DNA of 64,000 nucleotides, from NCBI RefSeq assembly GCF_001730305.1, contig NZ_MIJY01000045.1, positions 124,001 to 188,000 on the forward strand, read 5' to 3'. This document shows, one piece after another, positions 17,429 to 28,418 of this stretch. The DNA is from Enterococcus termitis. GTDB lineage: Bacteria > Bacillota > Bacilli > Lactobacillales > Enterococcaceae. The translations under genes and the position numbers were made by a program. The notes under the pieces are model-generated. The model searched no databases, was not told where the DNA came from, and was given only the letters and a program-made list of their open reading frames with translations. Position 1 is the stretch's first letter. Each line of letters starts with the position of its first letter.

Positions 17429-19570
17429 TTGGTAAAAAAAATTCCGTTTATTGAACAAAGTGAGCATAGCGAGTGTGGCTTGGCTTGTACTACGATGGTC
17501 TTGAATTATTATGATGACCAAGTCACATTAAGTCATTTACGCGATGTCTATGGCGTACCTAAAGGCGGCAATACCTTAACAAATCTGTACCAAATTTTAT
17601 TGGATCGAGGCATTGAAACGAAAGCGATTCGCGTATTAGAAATGGATATTTTAGAAGAGCAGACAACGCCTACGATTTGCTTTTGGGAAGAACGACACTA
17701 TGTTGTTTTGGAAAAGCTAACGGAAAAAGAGGCAACTATACTTGATCCGTCCACTGGGCGAAAAAAAATCAAGCGTGAAGAATTTTTGGCAAGCTTTTCA
17801 AATATAGCCTTGATTTTAGAAGATGTGGATGTCACCATTTCGCAAAGAAAAAAAGCTGAGAATGCTACATGGAGTGTTTTAAAAGGGATTTTAAAGAGTA
17901 AAAAAGCGCGTGTCGGATTTTTTATTGCCTTAACGCTGTTGATCCAAGTCGTAACGATCATCATTCCTAGAATCACACAAATGATTATTGATGGTGCAGC
18001 TGTAGCAGCTGGAAACGGACTTCAAATCGGACTAACGATTGTTGTACTCTTTGTCGCCTATTACTTTTTACAGGTGGCTAGGGGCTTAGTGCTGATCGTG
18101 TTAGAAAATCTTTTTGATTTAACCTTAATGAAGCAGTTCATGCAAAAAATCATTCGTTTACCGTTGCGTTTTTTTATTAATCGTTCAACTGGAGATTTGA
18201 TCTTTAGAGCAAACTTAAGTGTGATTATTCAACAGATCATGAGCCAGCGGATGCTAACGATATTTGTGGATTTCTTATTTGTGTTTATTTATTTGATTCT
18301 GATGATCAATATGTCTGTTCAGTTAACATTGATCGCTATCTTCGGTGCATTGCTGATGGGTTTGATTTCTGTTGTTAATTCAAGACGTGTTCAAAGCATC
18401 ACCAACAAAGAATTGATTGCACAATCAAAGGTTCAACGTATTTTAGTTGAACTATTCGAAGGAATGGAAACAATTAAGTCATCTGGGTCTGAGAATGAGT
18501 TTTATACAAAATGGCGTAATGAGTTTAAAAATCAAATTAGCTTGCGGGCTGAAAAAAGCCGCTTTTCTACTTGGGTCAGAACCATTCAAACTTCGATTCA
18601 ATTTATCCTGCCGATTACATTGATTTATATTGGCTTGATGCAAGTAGTCAACGGTCAAGTAACCTTAGGTGAGCTAATCAGTTTCAATGCATTAGCAGGC
18701 GCCTTCATCACGCCGATCGTCACAGTGTTTGATTCATACACCGAAGTACTTTTACTACGTTCTTATTTTGGCAAGTTAAATGAAATTTTAGATGCAAAAG
18801 ATAATTCCCGCTTGACTACGGCTGACGAAAAAATCGAGCAGATTGATGAAATTACGGCAAAAGATATTTCTTTTAAATACAGCCATTTTGAAGAAGAGAT
18901 TTTAAGTGGTATCTCTTTTAACATTGCTGCAGGAGAGAAAGTAGCCATTGTCGGGAAAAGCGGTTCAGGGAAAAGTACTTTATTGAAGCTACTTGCTGGA
19001 CTATATGATGTTAGTACTGGTGAGATTCGTTTCAACGATGTTGATATAAGTAAAATCGATGATGTTTCTTTAAAAAACTGTGTTAGTATCGTTAATCAAA
19101 AACCAACGATTTTTAACTCCTCTCTTTATGAGAATATTGTTTTAAATCAGAATGATATTGCTCCTGACCGAGTAGAACAGGCGATTTTCGATTCTAAGGT
19201 AGATGAAATTATTATGAATTTGCCATTAGGCTTAGAAACACAAATTTCTGAAGGTGGGATGAATCTGTCTGGTGGTCAAATGCAGCGGATTTCGATTGCT
19301 CGTGCGTTAGTGAAAGAAACCAGCTTGTTGCTGATGGATGAACCGACTAGTTCATTAGACAATATTTCAGAGAACTTTATCATGAACAGGCTGAAAACCT
19401 ATGAGTTTACTTGTGTCATTGTGGCACATCGTTTAAATACGATTCGGCATTTCGATCGTATCCTAGTCATGGATCAAGGTAGGATCGTAGAAGAAGGGAC
19501 CCATGAAGCCTTGTTAGCGCAGAAAGGATATTACTATTCTATTTATGTTGAACCACAAGGCACCAGCTAA
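17429..19570 (+). CDS. lanT: LanT peptidase-containing ABC exporter
   Basis: A 713-residue bacteriocin-type exporter that cuts the leader and exports the modified peptide. The N-terminal C39 peptidase (about 1-130) has Q10, C16 (HSECGLAC), H90 and D106. The transmembrane domain (about 155-440) and ATPase follow with Walker A GKSGSGKST, signature LSGGQ and Walker B LLLMDEP. The start is TTG 17429 with GAGGGGGGAG five bases upstream. It is 17 bases after the LanM gene. No LanFEG-type immunity transporter follows; the next gene is a recombinase. Confidence 0.94.
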   Translation: MVKKIPFIEQSEHSECGLACTTMVLNYYDDQVTLSHLRDVYGVPKGGNTLTNLYQILLDRGIETKAIRVLEMDILEEQTTPTICFWEERHYVVLEKLTEKEATILDPSTGRKKIKREEFLASFSNIALILEDVDVTISQRKKAENATWSVLKGILKSKKARVGFFIALTLLIQVVTIIIPRITQMIIDGAAVAAGNGLQIGLTIVVLFVAYYFLQVARGLVLIVLENLFDLTLMKQFMQKIIRLPLRFFINRSTGDLIFRANLSVIIQQIMSQRMLTIFVDFLFVFIYLILMINMSVQLTLIAIFGALLMGLISVVNSRRVQSITNKELIAQSKVQRILVELFEGMETIKSSGSENEFYTKWRNEFKNQISLRAEKSRFSTWVRTIQTSIQFILPITLIYIGLMQVVNGQVTLGELISFNALAGAFITPIVTVFDSYTEVLLLRSYFGKLNEILDAKDNSRLTTADEKIEQIDEITAKDISFKYSHFEEEILSGISFNIAAGEKVAIVGKSGSGKSTLLKLLAGLYDVSTGEIRFNDVDISKIDDVSLKNCVSIVNQKPTIFNSSLYENIVLNQNDIAPDRVEQAIFDSKVDEIIMNLPLGLETQISEGGMNLSGGQMQRISIARALVKETSLLLMDEPTSSLDNISENFIMNRLKTYEFTCVIVAHRLNTIRHFDRILVMDQGRIVEEGTHEALLAQKGYYYSIYVEPQGTS

Positions 19571-19640
19571 TCTAGTGAAAAGCTAAAGGTCTCAAAAAAA
19601 GGTAGTAGAGCACTCATTGAAAGTAAGGGAGGAAAGAAAT

Positions 19641-20270
19641 ATGGCAGTTATTGGTTATATGCGTGTTAGTACTCATTTTCAAAAATTCGATTCACAGCAA
19701 CAGGCATTGGAAGATTACGGAGTCGATATGATTTTTAAAGAGCATGAGAGTGGTCGGAAAAGTTTTCGCAGTGAGCTGAATAAAGCGCTGAATGTTCTTG
19801 AACCAGGAGATACATTTGTTATTTTCAAATTGGATCGTTTGGCGAGAGGCACAAAACAGTTGCTGGTTTTACTGGAAAAATTTAATGAACAAAATATCAA
19901 TTTTGTTAGTATTGAAAATAATATTGACACTTCCACACCAATGGGGCGTTTCTTTTTTACGATCATGAGTGCCTTTGCAGAAATGGAAGCAGAACTGATT
20001 CGAGAACGTGTACTGGCGGGGTTAGATGCTGCGAGAAAAAAGGGCGTCGTTTTAGGCCGTCCACCTCTTGTAGAGCAAGTCAGTGAAGCACTAGATTTGT
20101 ATCACAATACAAAAATGTCTGCAGAACAAATCTCAAAACATTGTGGGATAGCTACTTCAACATTGTATCATCATTTAAGAAAAGAAGGTGTCTATCGAAC
20201 GAAGACAACACTCGACTTCATTGAAATGAGTGAACGTTTGGTAAGCAGTGGAGAAAAGAAGTTTAAATGA
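19641..20270 (+). CDS. Serine recombinase (resolvase/invertase), right copy
   Basis: A 209-residue small serine recombinase with nucleophile Ser10 in GYMRVSTHFQ, LDRLARGTKQLL, EAELIRERVLAGLDAAR and a C-terminal helix-turn-helix (about 150-180). The start is set at 19641 because AAGGGAGG lies at 19625-19632. It is a close paralog of the gene at 2288-2857, with a longer C-terminal tail. It lies 70 bases after LanT with no obvious terminator between, so it may be read from the lanthipeptide operon. The two copies point outward from the block. Confidence 0.9.
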   Translation: MAVIGYMRVSTHFQKFDSQQQALEDYGVDMIFKEHESGRKSFRSELNKALNVLEPGDTFVIFKLDRLARGTKQLLVLLEKFNEQNINFVSIENNIDTSTPMGRFFFTIMSAFAEMEAELIRERVLAGLDAARKKGVVLGRPPLVEQVSEALDLYHNTKMSAEQISKHCGIATSTLYHHLRKEGVYRTKTTLDFIEMSERLVSSGEKKFK

Positions 20271-20369
20271 ATTGTTGAAATAAGGGGTTAAGGCAAACGG
20301 GTCTTTTTAAAAGAGTATTTCTGTTTTTGAACAGAGACTATGATAGCCTGCTCCTTAAAAAATAGGGAC

Positions 20370-20406
20370 AAAAAAAGTAGCTCCTTCGGAAAAAGCCGAA
20401 GGAGCT
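20370..20406 (-). terminator. Terminator of the chitinase-LPMO genes
   Basis: AGCTCCTTCGG (20379-20389) pairs with CCGAAGGAGCT (20396-20406). On the minus strand it runs into seven T (20370-20376). Confidence 0.85.
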
Positions 20407-20533
20407 AAATGCTTTTATCCCAACCTTATCAATGGGATCGGAATAAAAGGCAGTAGTTGTTTTTTTACACCACTGTTTTGAAGACTTGCAACATAGAACT
20501 ACTGTCACTTTAATCTTAAGCTGTCGATCACTA

Positions 20534-21583
20534 TTATTGTAGGATTCGAGCATATCTTGTGGCGAATTCATTGTTGTAGGAGACGCCATTGACATTTGTA
20601 CCCACATCCCAATTAGCTGACCAAGTCATCAAGCCTTTGATTGGATTACCGTCTTTTGCTAATTGGTCTAACGCTTTATAAACAGCGTTTGGATCAATGA
20701 CATAGCCGCTTCCTGCACCGTCAACGTTTGCTGGTAAGCCTAACACTAATTTGTCATTTGGAATCTTCAAGAATGTTCGAGTTCCGTGGATCATTGAATC
20801 GGACATATAATAAAGGAATTCATATTTCAGCGCATCATTACTTTGCGGGATCCAGGTCATAATTTCATCTACCCACACACCATCGCCGCCTTGATTGTAT
20901 AATTGTGGAGCAATGTAGTCATAGTAACCATCTAAAGAGGTGATATATTTCTCATAGGCACCGCCTGGTTTTAGATATGGAAATTCTGGCGCCATAGTAA
21001 TGATAAAGTTCTTTCCTTGTGCTTTGTAATAGTTTTTGACCGTTTTTAGTGCGGCTGGAATGACGGTTTGATTCGCACCAGCAGTGATAGCTGATTGCTC
21101 TAGATCAATGTCTAAACCATCGAAGCCATAAGTTTCCACCTGACGAATGATTTCATTAGCAAAGGCTTGCTCGTCGCCAGCTTGTAGTTGAATATGGGCA
21201 TCAGCCCCTCCTAAAGCAAGTAAAACTGCTCGTCCTTGACTATTTAAGGTGGCTACTTCTTGACGAAAAGCCGCATCAGTTTTGTTATAAGGCGCAAAAG
21301 TTGGAATTCGATTGACGCCGTCACTTTTCATGAATGAAACTGGTACGACATTATAGGCTTTGTTTACCTCGGATAAGGAGATATTGGCTGAAGTTCCTTG
21401 TTTGTAGCCGTCTTTCCCTTTAGAGGCCCAGTTATGCCAATATCCAACAAGAACTTTTTTATTCGTCACGCTGACCATCTCGCTTGCCGCATCAGCTGCC
21501 TCGACAGGTGATCCTGTGAAAAGACTTCCAGCGAAGACGCTTGAAATCAATAAGAATGCAGGGATAAGTTGTTTGAGTTTCAT
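20534..21583 (-). CDS. Secreted GH18 chitinase (EfChi18A-like)
   Basis: A 349-residue secreted glycoside hydrolase family 18 enzyme. It has a signal peptide (about 1-30, VEAA/DA) and a single TIM-barrel catalytic domain. The family motif DGLDIDLE (D155, D158, D160, catalytic E162) is complete. No chitin-binding module is attached. It cleaves chitin or other GlcNAc-containing glycans. The LPMO gene lies 32 bases upstream on the same strand, so the two are expressed together from the promoter at 22245-22273. The pairing matches the E. faecalis chitinase/CBM33 locus. Confidence 0.93.
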   Translation of the reverse strand: MKLKQLIPAFLLISSVFAGSLFTGSPVEAADAASEMVSVTNKKVLVGYWHNWASKGKDGYKQGTSANISLSEVNKAYNVVPVSFMKSDGVNRIPTFAPYNKTDAAFRQEVATLNSQGRAVLLALGGADAHIQLQAGDEQAFANEIIRQVETYGFDGLDIDLEQSAITAGANQTVIPAALKTVKNYYKAQGKNFIITMAPEFPYLKPGGAYEKYITSLDGYYDYIAPQLYNQGGDGVWVDEIMTWIPQSNDALKYEFLYYMSDSMIHGTRTFLKIPNDKLVLGLPANVDGAGSGYVIDPNAVYKALDQLAKDGNPIKGLMTWSANWDVGTNVNGVSYNNEFATRYARILQ

Positions 21584-21615
21584 CTATTTTCTCCTTTGCC
21601 TATCAGTGTGTTAGA

Positions 21616-22200
21616 CTATTTTACATTTACATCAATTGCTTGATAGAAAGCATTGGTTGTGTCATAAACATTCCAGACAGCGTAAATCACATGATAGCCT
21701 TTACGGTCACTTGGAACAGTTACTGTGTGTTTTACACTCGCTTCTGGGATTGCTGCATTGTCATCGACTGTTGCGATCAAATCAAAATTCTTGATGTCTA
21801 AAGGTTGATTAGGATTCCAGCCTTGTTTTGTCATATAGTAATTCCAAGTAGAAGTTCTATGACGTGCAGTCAACGTCCAGTTGATTGCAAGAGGGCCAGT
21901 TGTAATATCTGATTTAAACCAGCGGTCAGCAGTTTGTTCATCCAGTGGATCGAAACCACTAACGCCTGCGCTAGCTAATTTTCCTGTAATAAATGTATTT
22001 TTTGTCGCTTCAATACTTTGAGGTTCCCATTCGGCACGACCAACATTTTTATTGACTTTTCCGCCTGCAGCACTACCAAAGTAGGCCCGGCTTCCAGGTG
22101 AAGAAACATATCCATGAGCGTGAGTGACAGTAGACGAAAAGAACAATCCACCCGCTAACAAACTAAGAGACAATACTGCTTTTAATACTGTTTTTTTCAT
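21616..22200 (-). CDS. AA10 lytic polysaccharide monooxygenase (formerly CBM33)
   Basis: A 194-residue secreted copper enzyme that oxidatively cuts crystalline chitin and boosts the adjacent chitinase. Signal peptidase cleavage after Ala28 exposes His29 (HGYVSSPGSRAYF), which with His114 (TARHRTSTW) forms the copper histidine brace. The size is that of a single-domain AA10 enzyme with no extra binding module. AGGAGG precedes the start. Related proteins also bind host glycans and act as colonisation factors in enterococci. Confidence 0.94.
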   Translation of the reverse strand: MKKTVLKAVLSLSLLAGGLFFSSTVTHAHGYVSSPGSRAYFGSAAGGKVNKNVGRAEWEPQSIEATKNTFITGKLASAGVSGFDPLDEQTADRWFKSDITTGPLAINWTLTARHRTSTWNYYMTKQGWNPNQPLDIKNFDLIATVDDNAAIPEASVKHTVTVPSDRKGYHVIYAVWNVYDTTNAFYQAIDVNVK

Positions 22201-22224
22201 TCCAATTCCTCCTAAAAATGTTTT

Positions 22225-22239
22225 TTGTAGCGCTTACAA
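22225..22239 (-). promoter_or_regulatory. cre-like operator downstream of the LPMO-chitinase promoter
   Basis: On the minus strand TTGTAAGCGCTACAA fits the WTGNAANCGNWNNCW cre consensus with one mismatch. It sits just after the predicted transcription start, a position where CcpA blocks transcription. Glucose repression is inferred. Confidence 0.55.
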
Positions 22240-22244
22240 GAAAG

Positions 22245-22273
22245 ATCATAACATTCTTATCTATATTATACAA
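22245..22273 (-). promoter_or_regulatory. Promoter of the LPMO-chitinase operon
   Basis: Minus strand TTGTAT (22273-22268), 17 bases, TATGAT (22250-22245), about 45 bases before the LPMO start codon. Confidence 0.6.
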
Positions 22274-22323
22274 ATGATATATATAATATTTTTTAAATAT
22301 TATTAATGAAGTAAATAAACACC

Positions 22324-22377
22324 AAAAAAAGGTCGATAGATAAAGGAAATCTCCCTTTATTCTATCGACCTTTTTCC
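22324..22377. terminator. Bidirectional terminator of the HTH-TPR regulator
   Basis: AGGTCGATAGATAAAGG and its complement (about 22330-22346 with 22355-22371) are flanked by A7 on the left and T5 on the right. It ends the minus-strand regulator message and insulates the LPMO promoter. Confidence 0.85.
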
Positions 22378-22389
22378 CATATTATACTG

Positions 22390-23235
22390 TTAACGAGCTA
22401 ATTTTTCTTCATCATTAGCGATCACGCTTAAAAGACTTTGGTTGTCATTAAATGCAGCGAAAGCTTTAGCACTGCTGTAATCTGGTATCTTCTGATCAGC
22501 CGACCGCATAAAATCATTAAAGGCTGTTTCATAAGCTAAAAGATCTAGCATGTAAAGAGATTGGTAACGCTTGTTTAGTTCCATTCCTTTTGTAGCCAGC
22601 TCAAAAGCTGTATCATAATCTTTGATTAGCGAATAGAATTTCGCTGTATTGAAATATATTTTTGTTGCTTTGATCGGCATGTCAACGGTCATTTTTTTCA
22701 ACAGCTCAATCGATTTTTCGTAATAAACGTTTGCTTTGTCTAACTCATCAGCCATTTCGTAGACAATACCTAGACTATTAACAGAGAGAATCGCATAAAT
22801 AGAATTTGCATCCCCAAGCTCATCGGCACGGTAAAAATAAAACAGACTGTCTGTAGTATTGTTGTATCCTAAGAGGTTTGTGATCCCCATGTAGTAGAGC
22901 CAACGAATTTCAAGTTCCTTATTTTGAAAATCAGCAACATCGACCGTTAATTCTTTCAAAAGTGTATAGGCTTCTTTATGTTTAAATGTGTTACACAAGT
23001 CTTCGACCGTGTTAAGTAAATTGGTTACTTTCTTTTCATCGTTGTCATCTAGTACGCTTTCTAAACTAAGGTTCAATCGCTTGCAGATCGCATCGAGGAT
23101 TTCGAGGCTATCACAGACATTCTTCTTTTCTATATTACTGATTGTACCTTGCGTACAGATCCCAGCAGCCAAAGTGACTTGTGACAATTTTTTTTGCTTT
23201 CTTACGGAACGGATAATGTCTCCTTTGATTCTCAT
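22390..23235 (-). CDS. HTH-TPR regulator (Rgg/PlcR-like, RRNPP type)
   Basis: A 281-residue regulator: HTH_3 domain (about 4-60, IIRSVRKQKKLSQVTLAAGI) followed by a helical TPR domain such as those that bind signalling peptides in RRNPP proteins. The start is placed at 23235 because GAGGGGA lies just upstream; an in-frame ATG at 23259 lacks a site. It is transcribed away from the small peptide ORF at 23331, the layout of several peptide-regulator pairs, and from the PTS operon beyond. Peptide binding and the target genes are inferred. Confidence 0.82.
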   Translation of the reverse strand: MRIKGDIIRSVRKQKKLSQVTLAAGICTQGTISNIEKKNVCDSLEILDAICKRLNLSLESVLDDNDEKKVTNLLNTVEDLCNTFKHKEAYTLLKELTVDVADFQNKELEIRWLYYMGITNLLGYNNTTDSLFYFYRADELGDANSIYAILSVNSLGIVYEMADELDKANVYYEKSIELLKKMTVDMPIKATKIYFNTAKFYSLIKDYDTAFELATKGMELNKRYQSLYMLDLLAYETAFNDFMRSADQKIPDYSSAKAFAAFNDNQSLLSVIANDEEKLAR

Positions 23236-23330
23236 AAAATTCCCCTCTATGTTATGCATTATAGTTCTAGTTTTATATTATATTATGGTATTATTCTTTT
23301 GGAATCAACTAATTTTTTGGAGGGATAGAG

Positions 23331-23393
23331 ATGGAAACACTGTTCGAGTTACTGACATTAGTGTCCCCGTACGGTAATACAGGGCACGTATAG
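23331..23393 (+). CDS. Small peptide ORF divergent from the HTH-TPR regulator
   Basis: Twenty codons (METLFELLTLVSPYG and five more), preceded by TTGGAGGGATAGAG, a strong ribosome binding site, and followed by its own terminator at 23449-23494. It has no signal peptide or basic N-terminus, unlike most Phr/PapR/Shp precursors, although leaderless signalling peptides such as the RopB-activating SIP exist. Its place 95 bases from an RRNPP-type regulator makes it a candidate signal peptide. No family was recognised. Confidence 0.5.
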   Translation: METLFELLTLVSPYGNTGHV

Positions 23394-23448
23394 TGTGAAA
23401 AAATTAGTTAATAGGGGTTTTTATGTGACAAATAGATAAGGGTGGAAG

Positions 23449-23494
23449 CTTTTCGAAACGAGGATATTTATTCCTTGTTTTGAAAAGTTTTTTT
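23449..23494 (+). terminator. Terminator after the small peptide ORF
   Basis: Sixteen paired bases (23449-23464 with 23472-23487, two G-T pairs) followed by seven T. With the peptide ORF it defines a separate short transcript of about 200 nt before the PTS gene. Confidence 0.85.
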
Positions 23495-23622
23495 ATTTAA
23501 AAATGAAAAAATTCTAATATATTTTATTTATTCTATTTTCAATAAATGTAAAAGATACAATATGTGTAAATCATACAAATATTGTGAGCGTGGATACCGT
23601 TTAATCATGGTAAACTATTTCG

Positions 23623-23636
23623 TGTAATCGGTTACA
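23623..23636. promoter_or_regulatory. Consensus cre site before the PTS operon
   Basis: TGTAATCGGTTACA matches TGWNANCGNTNWCA at every position and is nearly palindromic. It lies 18 bases before the EIIC start, which predicts carbon catabolite repression by CcpA. Confidence 0.8.
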
Positions 23637-23653
23637 AAAAAAGAAGGAGAAAA

Positions 23654-26387
<2,734 letters not shown>

Positions 26388-26490
26388 CTGGAGTGAAACG
26401 TGAAGTATGATGTTCCCCGGTCGCACAATCCAGCGCTCCTTTCCAAAAGGATCAGGAGTTCACAATAGTTCATAGAAAAAGCACTTATTA

Positions 26491-26542
26491 GGGAATGGGT
26501 CTGAGGTATCACTTTTGTTATATCCTAGACCCAGCCCTTTTT
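26491..26542 (+). terminator. Terminator of the PTS-glycosidase operon
   Basis: GGGTCTGAGGTA pairs imperfectly with TATCCTAGACCC, with an outer GGG/CCC, then TTTTT. It abuts the stop codon of the convergent regulator gene. Confidence 0.7.
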
Positions 26543-27341
26543 AAGCATAGAGCTGGTAATACCTTGAATATAGAATATCGATTAAAAGCTGTGCCTGATA
26601 AGGCGCTGCTTTTTTGATTGGACTATTTCCAAGAAGTAACACTTCATCAAAAATGTTGGCTATTTTTAGTTCCTCGTTTTGAGTAATCAGTAAGGTATAG
26701 CTTGCGTTTGAGGATAGGTCGAATAAAAGATCACTAAACTTTAAAAAGTAATTTCCTTCAGTAGAAAGTATGATAACCAAGCTATTTTGCGGGATTTGTC
26801 GAAAGGCTTTACGCTGGTTCATTCGACCATTAAAATATGTAACATATTTTCCACAAGAAAAAAGAAGATATTGAAGTTGCTCTAAAAGCAAACCTGAGCT
26901 ATGTGTACCAAAAAAATAAACATTTTCAGTATCATGGATTCGTTGACATAACTGATCGATTTGCGCTAAATCGAGCCTTTTTTGGACGGATTGAAAAGCA
27001 AGCGTAATATGATGGATATATTTTTCTAAGGCTTGATCGACGGTGGCTTCGCTGATCGCTAACTCAAAATTATTTTTATTGATAAATTTTTTTGTCTCAG
27101 ACTGATACTCAATAAACGCCTGTTTCATATCTGAAAACTTCGAATAACCAAGCTTTTTTGAGAACCGACTCACACTGGCAGTCGAGGTGAAACATTCTTC
27201 AGCTAAGGATTCAATAGTGATTTCAGCAGCATTATGTCCTACTTTTTTTAAGAGTATTTGTGCAATGGTGGTGTTGATGCTCTCATCAGTCGTAGAAATA
27301 ACAAGGTCCTGAAGTTTACCTACAATGCTCGTTTTTTCCAT
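26541..27341 (-). CDS. RpiR/MurR-family transcriptional regulator
   Basis: A 266-residue regulator with an N-terminal HTH_6 domain (about 1-75, AEECFTSTASVSRFSKKLGYS) and a C-terminal SIS sugar-phosphate-binding domain (about 110-240, VYFFGTHSSGLLLEQL). Such proteins sense phosphosugars. It is convergent with the PTS-glycosidase operon, so control of that operon by the phosphorylated sugar is plausible but unproven. AGGAGGGA precedes the ATG. Confidence 0.9.
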   Translation of the reverse strand: MEKTSIVGKLQDLVISTTDESINTTIAQILLKKVGHNAAEITIESLAEECFTSTASVSRFSKKLGYSKFSDMKQAFIEYQSETKKFINKNNFELAISEATVDQALEKYIHHITLAFQSVQKRLDLAQIDQLCQRIHDTENVYFFGTHSSGLLLEQLQYLLFSCGKYVTYFNGRMNQRKAFRQIPQNSLVIILSTEGNYFLKFSDLLFDLSSNASYTLLITQNEELKIANIFDEVLLLGNSPIKKAAPYQAQLLIDILYSRYYQLYA

Positions 27342-27494
27342 AGTTCCCTCCTAAAAGATATGATAAATCAAGTATAACAGAAAAGAATCTAAGGAAGAGG
27401 CTGGATCAAAGAAAAATCAGTTTAATAGTAATTTTTTATTATCAGCTGCTATGATATACTTTAAATAGAAAATGAGAAAAAGGAGCGTAATTAG

Positions 27495-28235
27495 ATGGCA
27501 AAAAAATTTACAACGCCATATGAAGTAGCCTATTATGACGGAGATATCACAAGAAAAATGACGATTCCTGCCATGCTGGCAGTAGTGATCAAAACATCAG
27601 AAGAACAAAGTGACGCATTGGCTAGAGGAGCGGATTTTGTAGCGTCATTTGGATTAGGCTGGGTCATTACGAATTATGAAATCCACATCACGCGGTTGCC
27701 TAAAGTCGGTGAAAAATTAGCGGTGACGACCCAAGCGATGGCTTATAATAAATATTTTTGCTATAGAAACTTTTGGATTCACGATGAACAAGGCAATGAA
27801 TGTGTCTTGATCAAGTCGACGTTTGTCTTGATGGACAAAGAAAACCGTAAGATGAGTAGTGTTTTACCTGAGATTATTGAACCTTATGAAAGCGAGAAAA
27901 TCACAAAAATCTATCGCGGAGAAAAAATCGAAAAAGTCGAAGCGGGTGAGTTTCTGCCCTATCGTGTCCGTTATTTTGATATCGACGGCAATCAGCATGT
28001 GAATAATGCCATCTACTTTAACTGGTTGCTTGATGTTTTAGGATATGATTTTTTGAGTACCTATGAACCGACCTTTATCAATGTCAAATTCGATAAGGAA
28101 GTCGAGTATGGTCAAGAGGTGGAAAGTCATTATGAAATACTTGATGACGCAGATGGTAAACGGACACGTCACGAAATCCAAATTGCAGGTCAAGTCTATT
28201 GTGAAGCAAATATGACGTGGAAAAAAAGTAAATAA
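27495..28235 (+). CDS. Acyl-ACP thioesterase
   Basis: A 246-residue double-hotdog thioesterase of the FatA/FatB family (PF01643) that releases free fatty acids from acyl carrier protein. The C-terminal hotdog has the catalytic region YFDIDGNQHVNNAIYFNW. The length is right for the bacterial branch. AAAAGGAGCG lies before the ATG. It stands alone between a divergent regulator and a DUF72 gene; a TATACT -10 lies near 27455. Confidence 0.88.
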   Translation: MAKKFTTPYEVAYYDGDITRKMTIPAMLAVVIKTSEEQSDALARGADFVASFGLGWVITNYEIHITRLPKVGEKLAVTTQAMAYNKYFCYRNFWIHDEQGNECVLIKSTFVLMDKENRKMSSVLPEIIEPYESEKITKIYRGEKIEKVEAGEFLPYRVRYFDIDGNQHVNNAIYFNWLLDVLGYDFLSTYEPTFINVKFDKEVEYGQEVESHYEILDDADGKRTRHEIQIAGQVYCEANMTWKKSK

Positions 28236-28271
28236 GTGTTTTTTCTACCCTTTTGAATGAATGTTTATTAA

Positions 28272-28372
28272 GTGAGTGGGACATAACTCTTCGAGACATC
28301 TCCAACTCACGTGGAATCCTTATAAATGGTGGAAACAGAAGTACCCCCTTCGAAAATAGGCACTTCTGTTCC
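28272..28372. repeat. Paired hairpins, probable dispersed intergenic element
   Basis: The first imperfect stem is GTGAGTGGGA...TCCAACTCAC (28272-28310). The second is GGAAACAGAAGT / ACTTCTGTTCC (28331-28342, 28362-28372). Motifs like these recur at 42054-42195 in this window. The second hairpin may also end the thioesterase message, though it has no T run. Confidence 0.45.
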
Positions 28373-28418
28373 ATCCTCTGTTTATAATAATTTAAAAGTA
28401 GAAAGGATAGATGTTTTT

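Noticed and set aside
13985..19570. Enterococcal cytolysin operon
   Set aside because: The leader and LanM resemble cytolysin genes, but there is one precursor with a wholly different core and no CylLS, CylA or CylI equivalents.
28326..28418. N-terminal extension of the DUF72 protein
   Set aside because: It is read through a hairpin element and lacks a ribosome binding site; the family N-terminus begins at TTG 28419.
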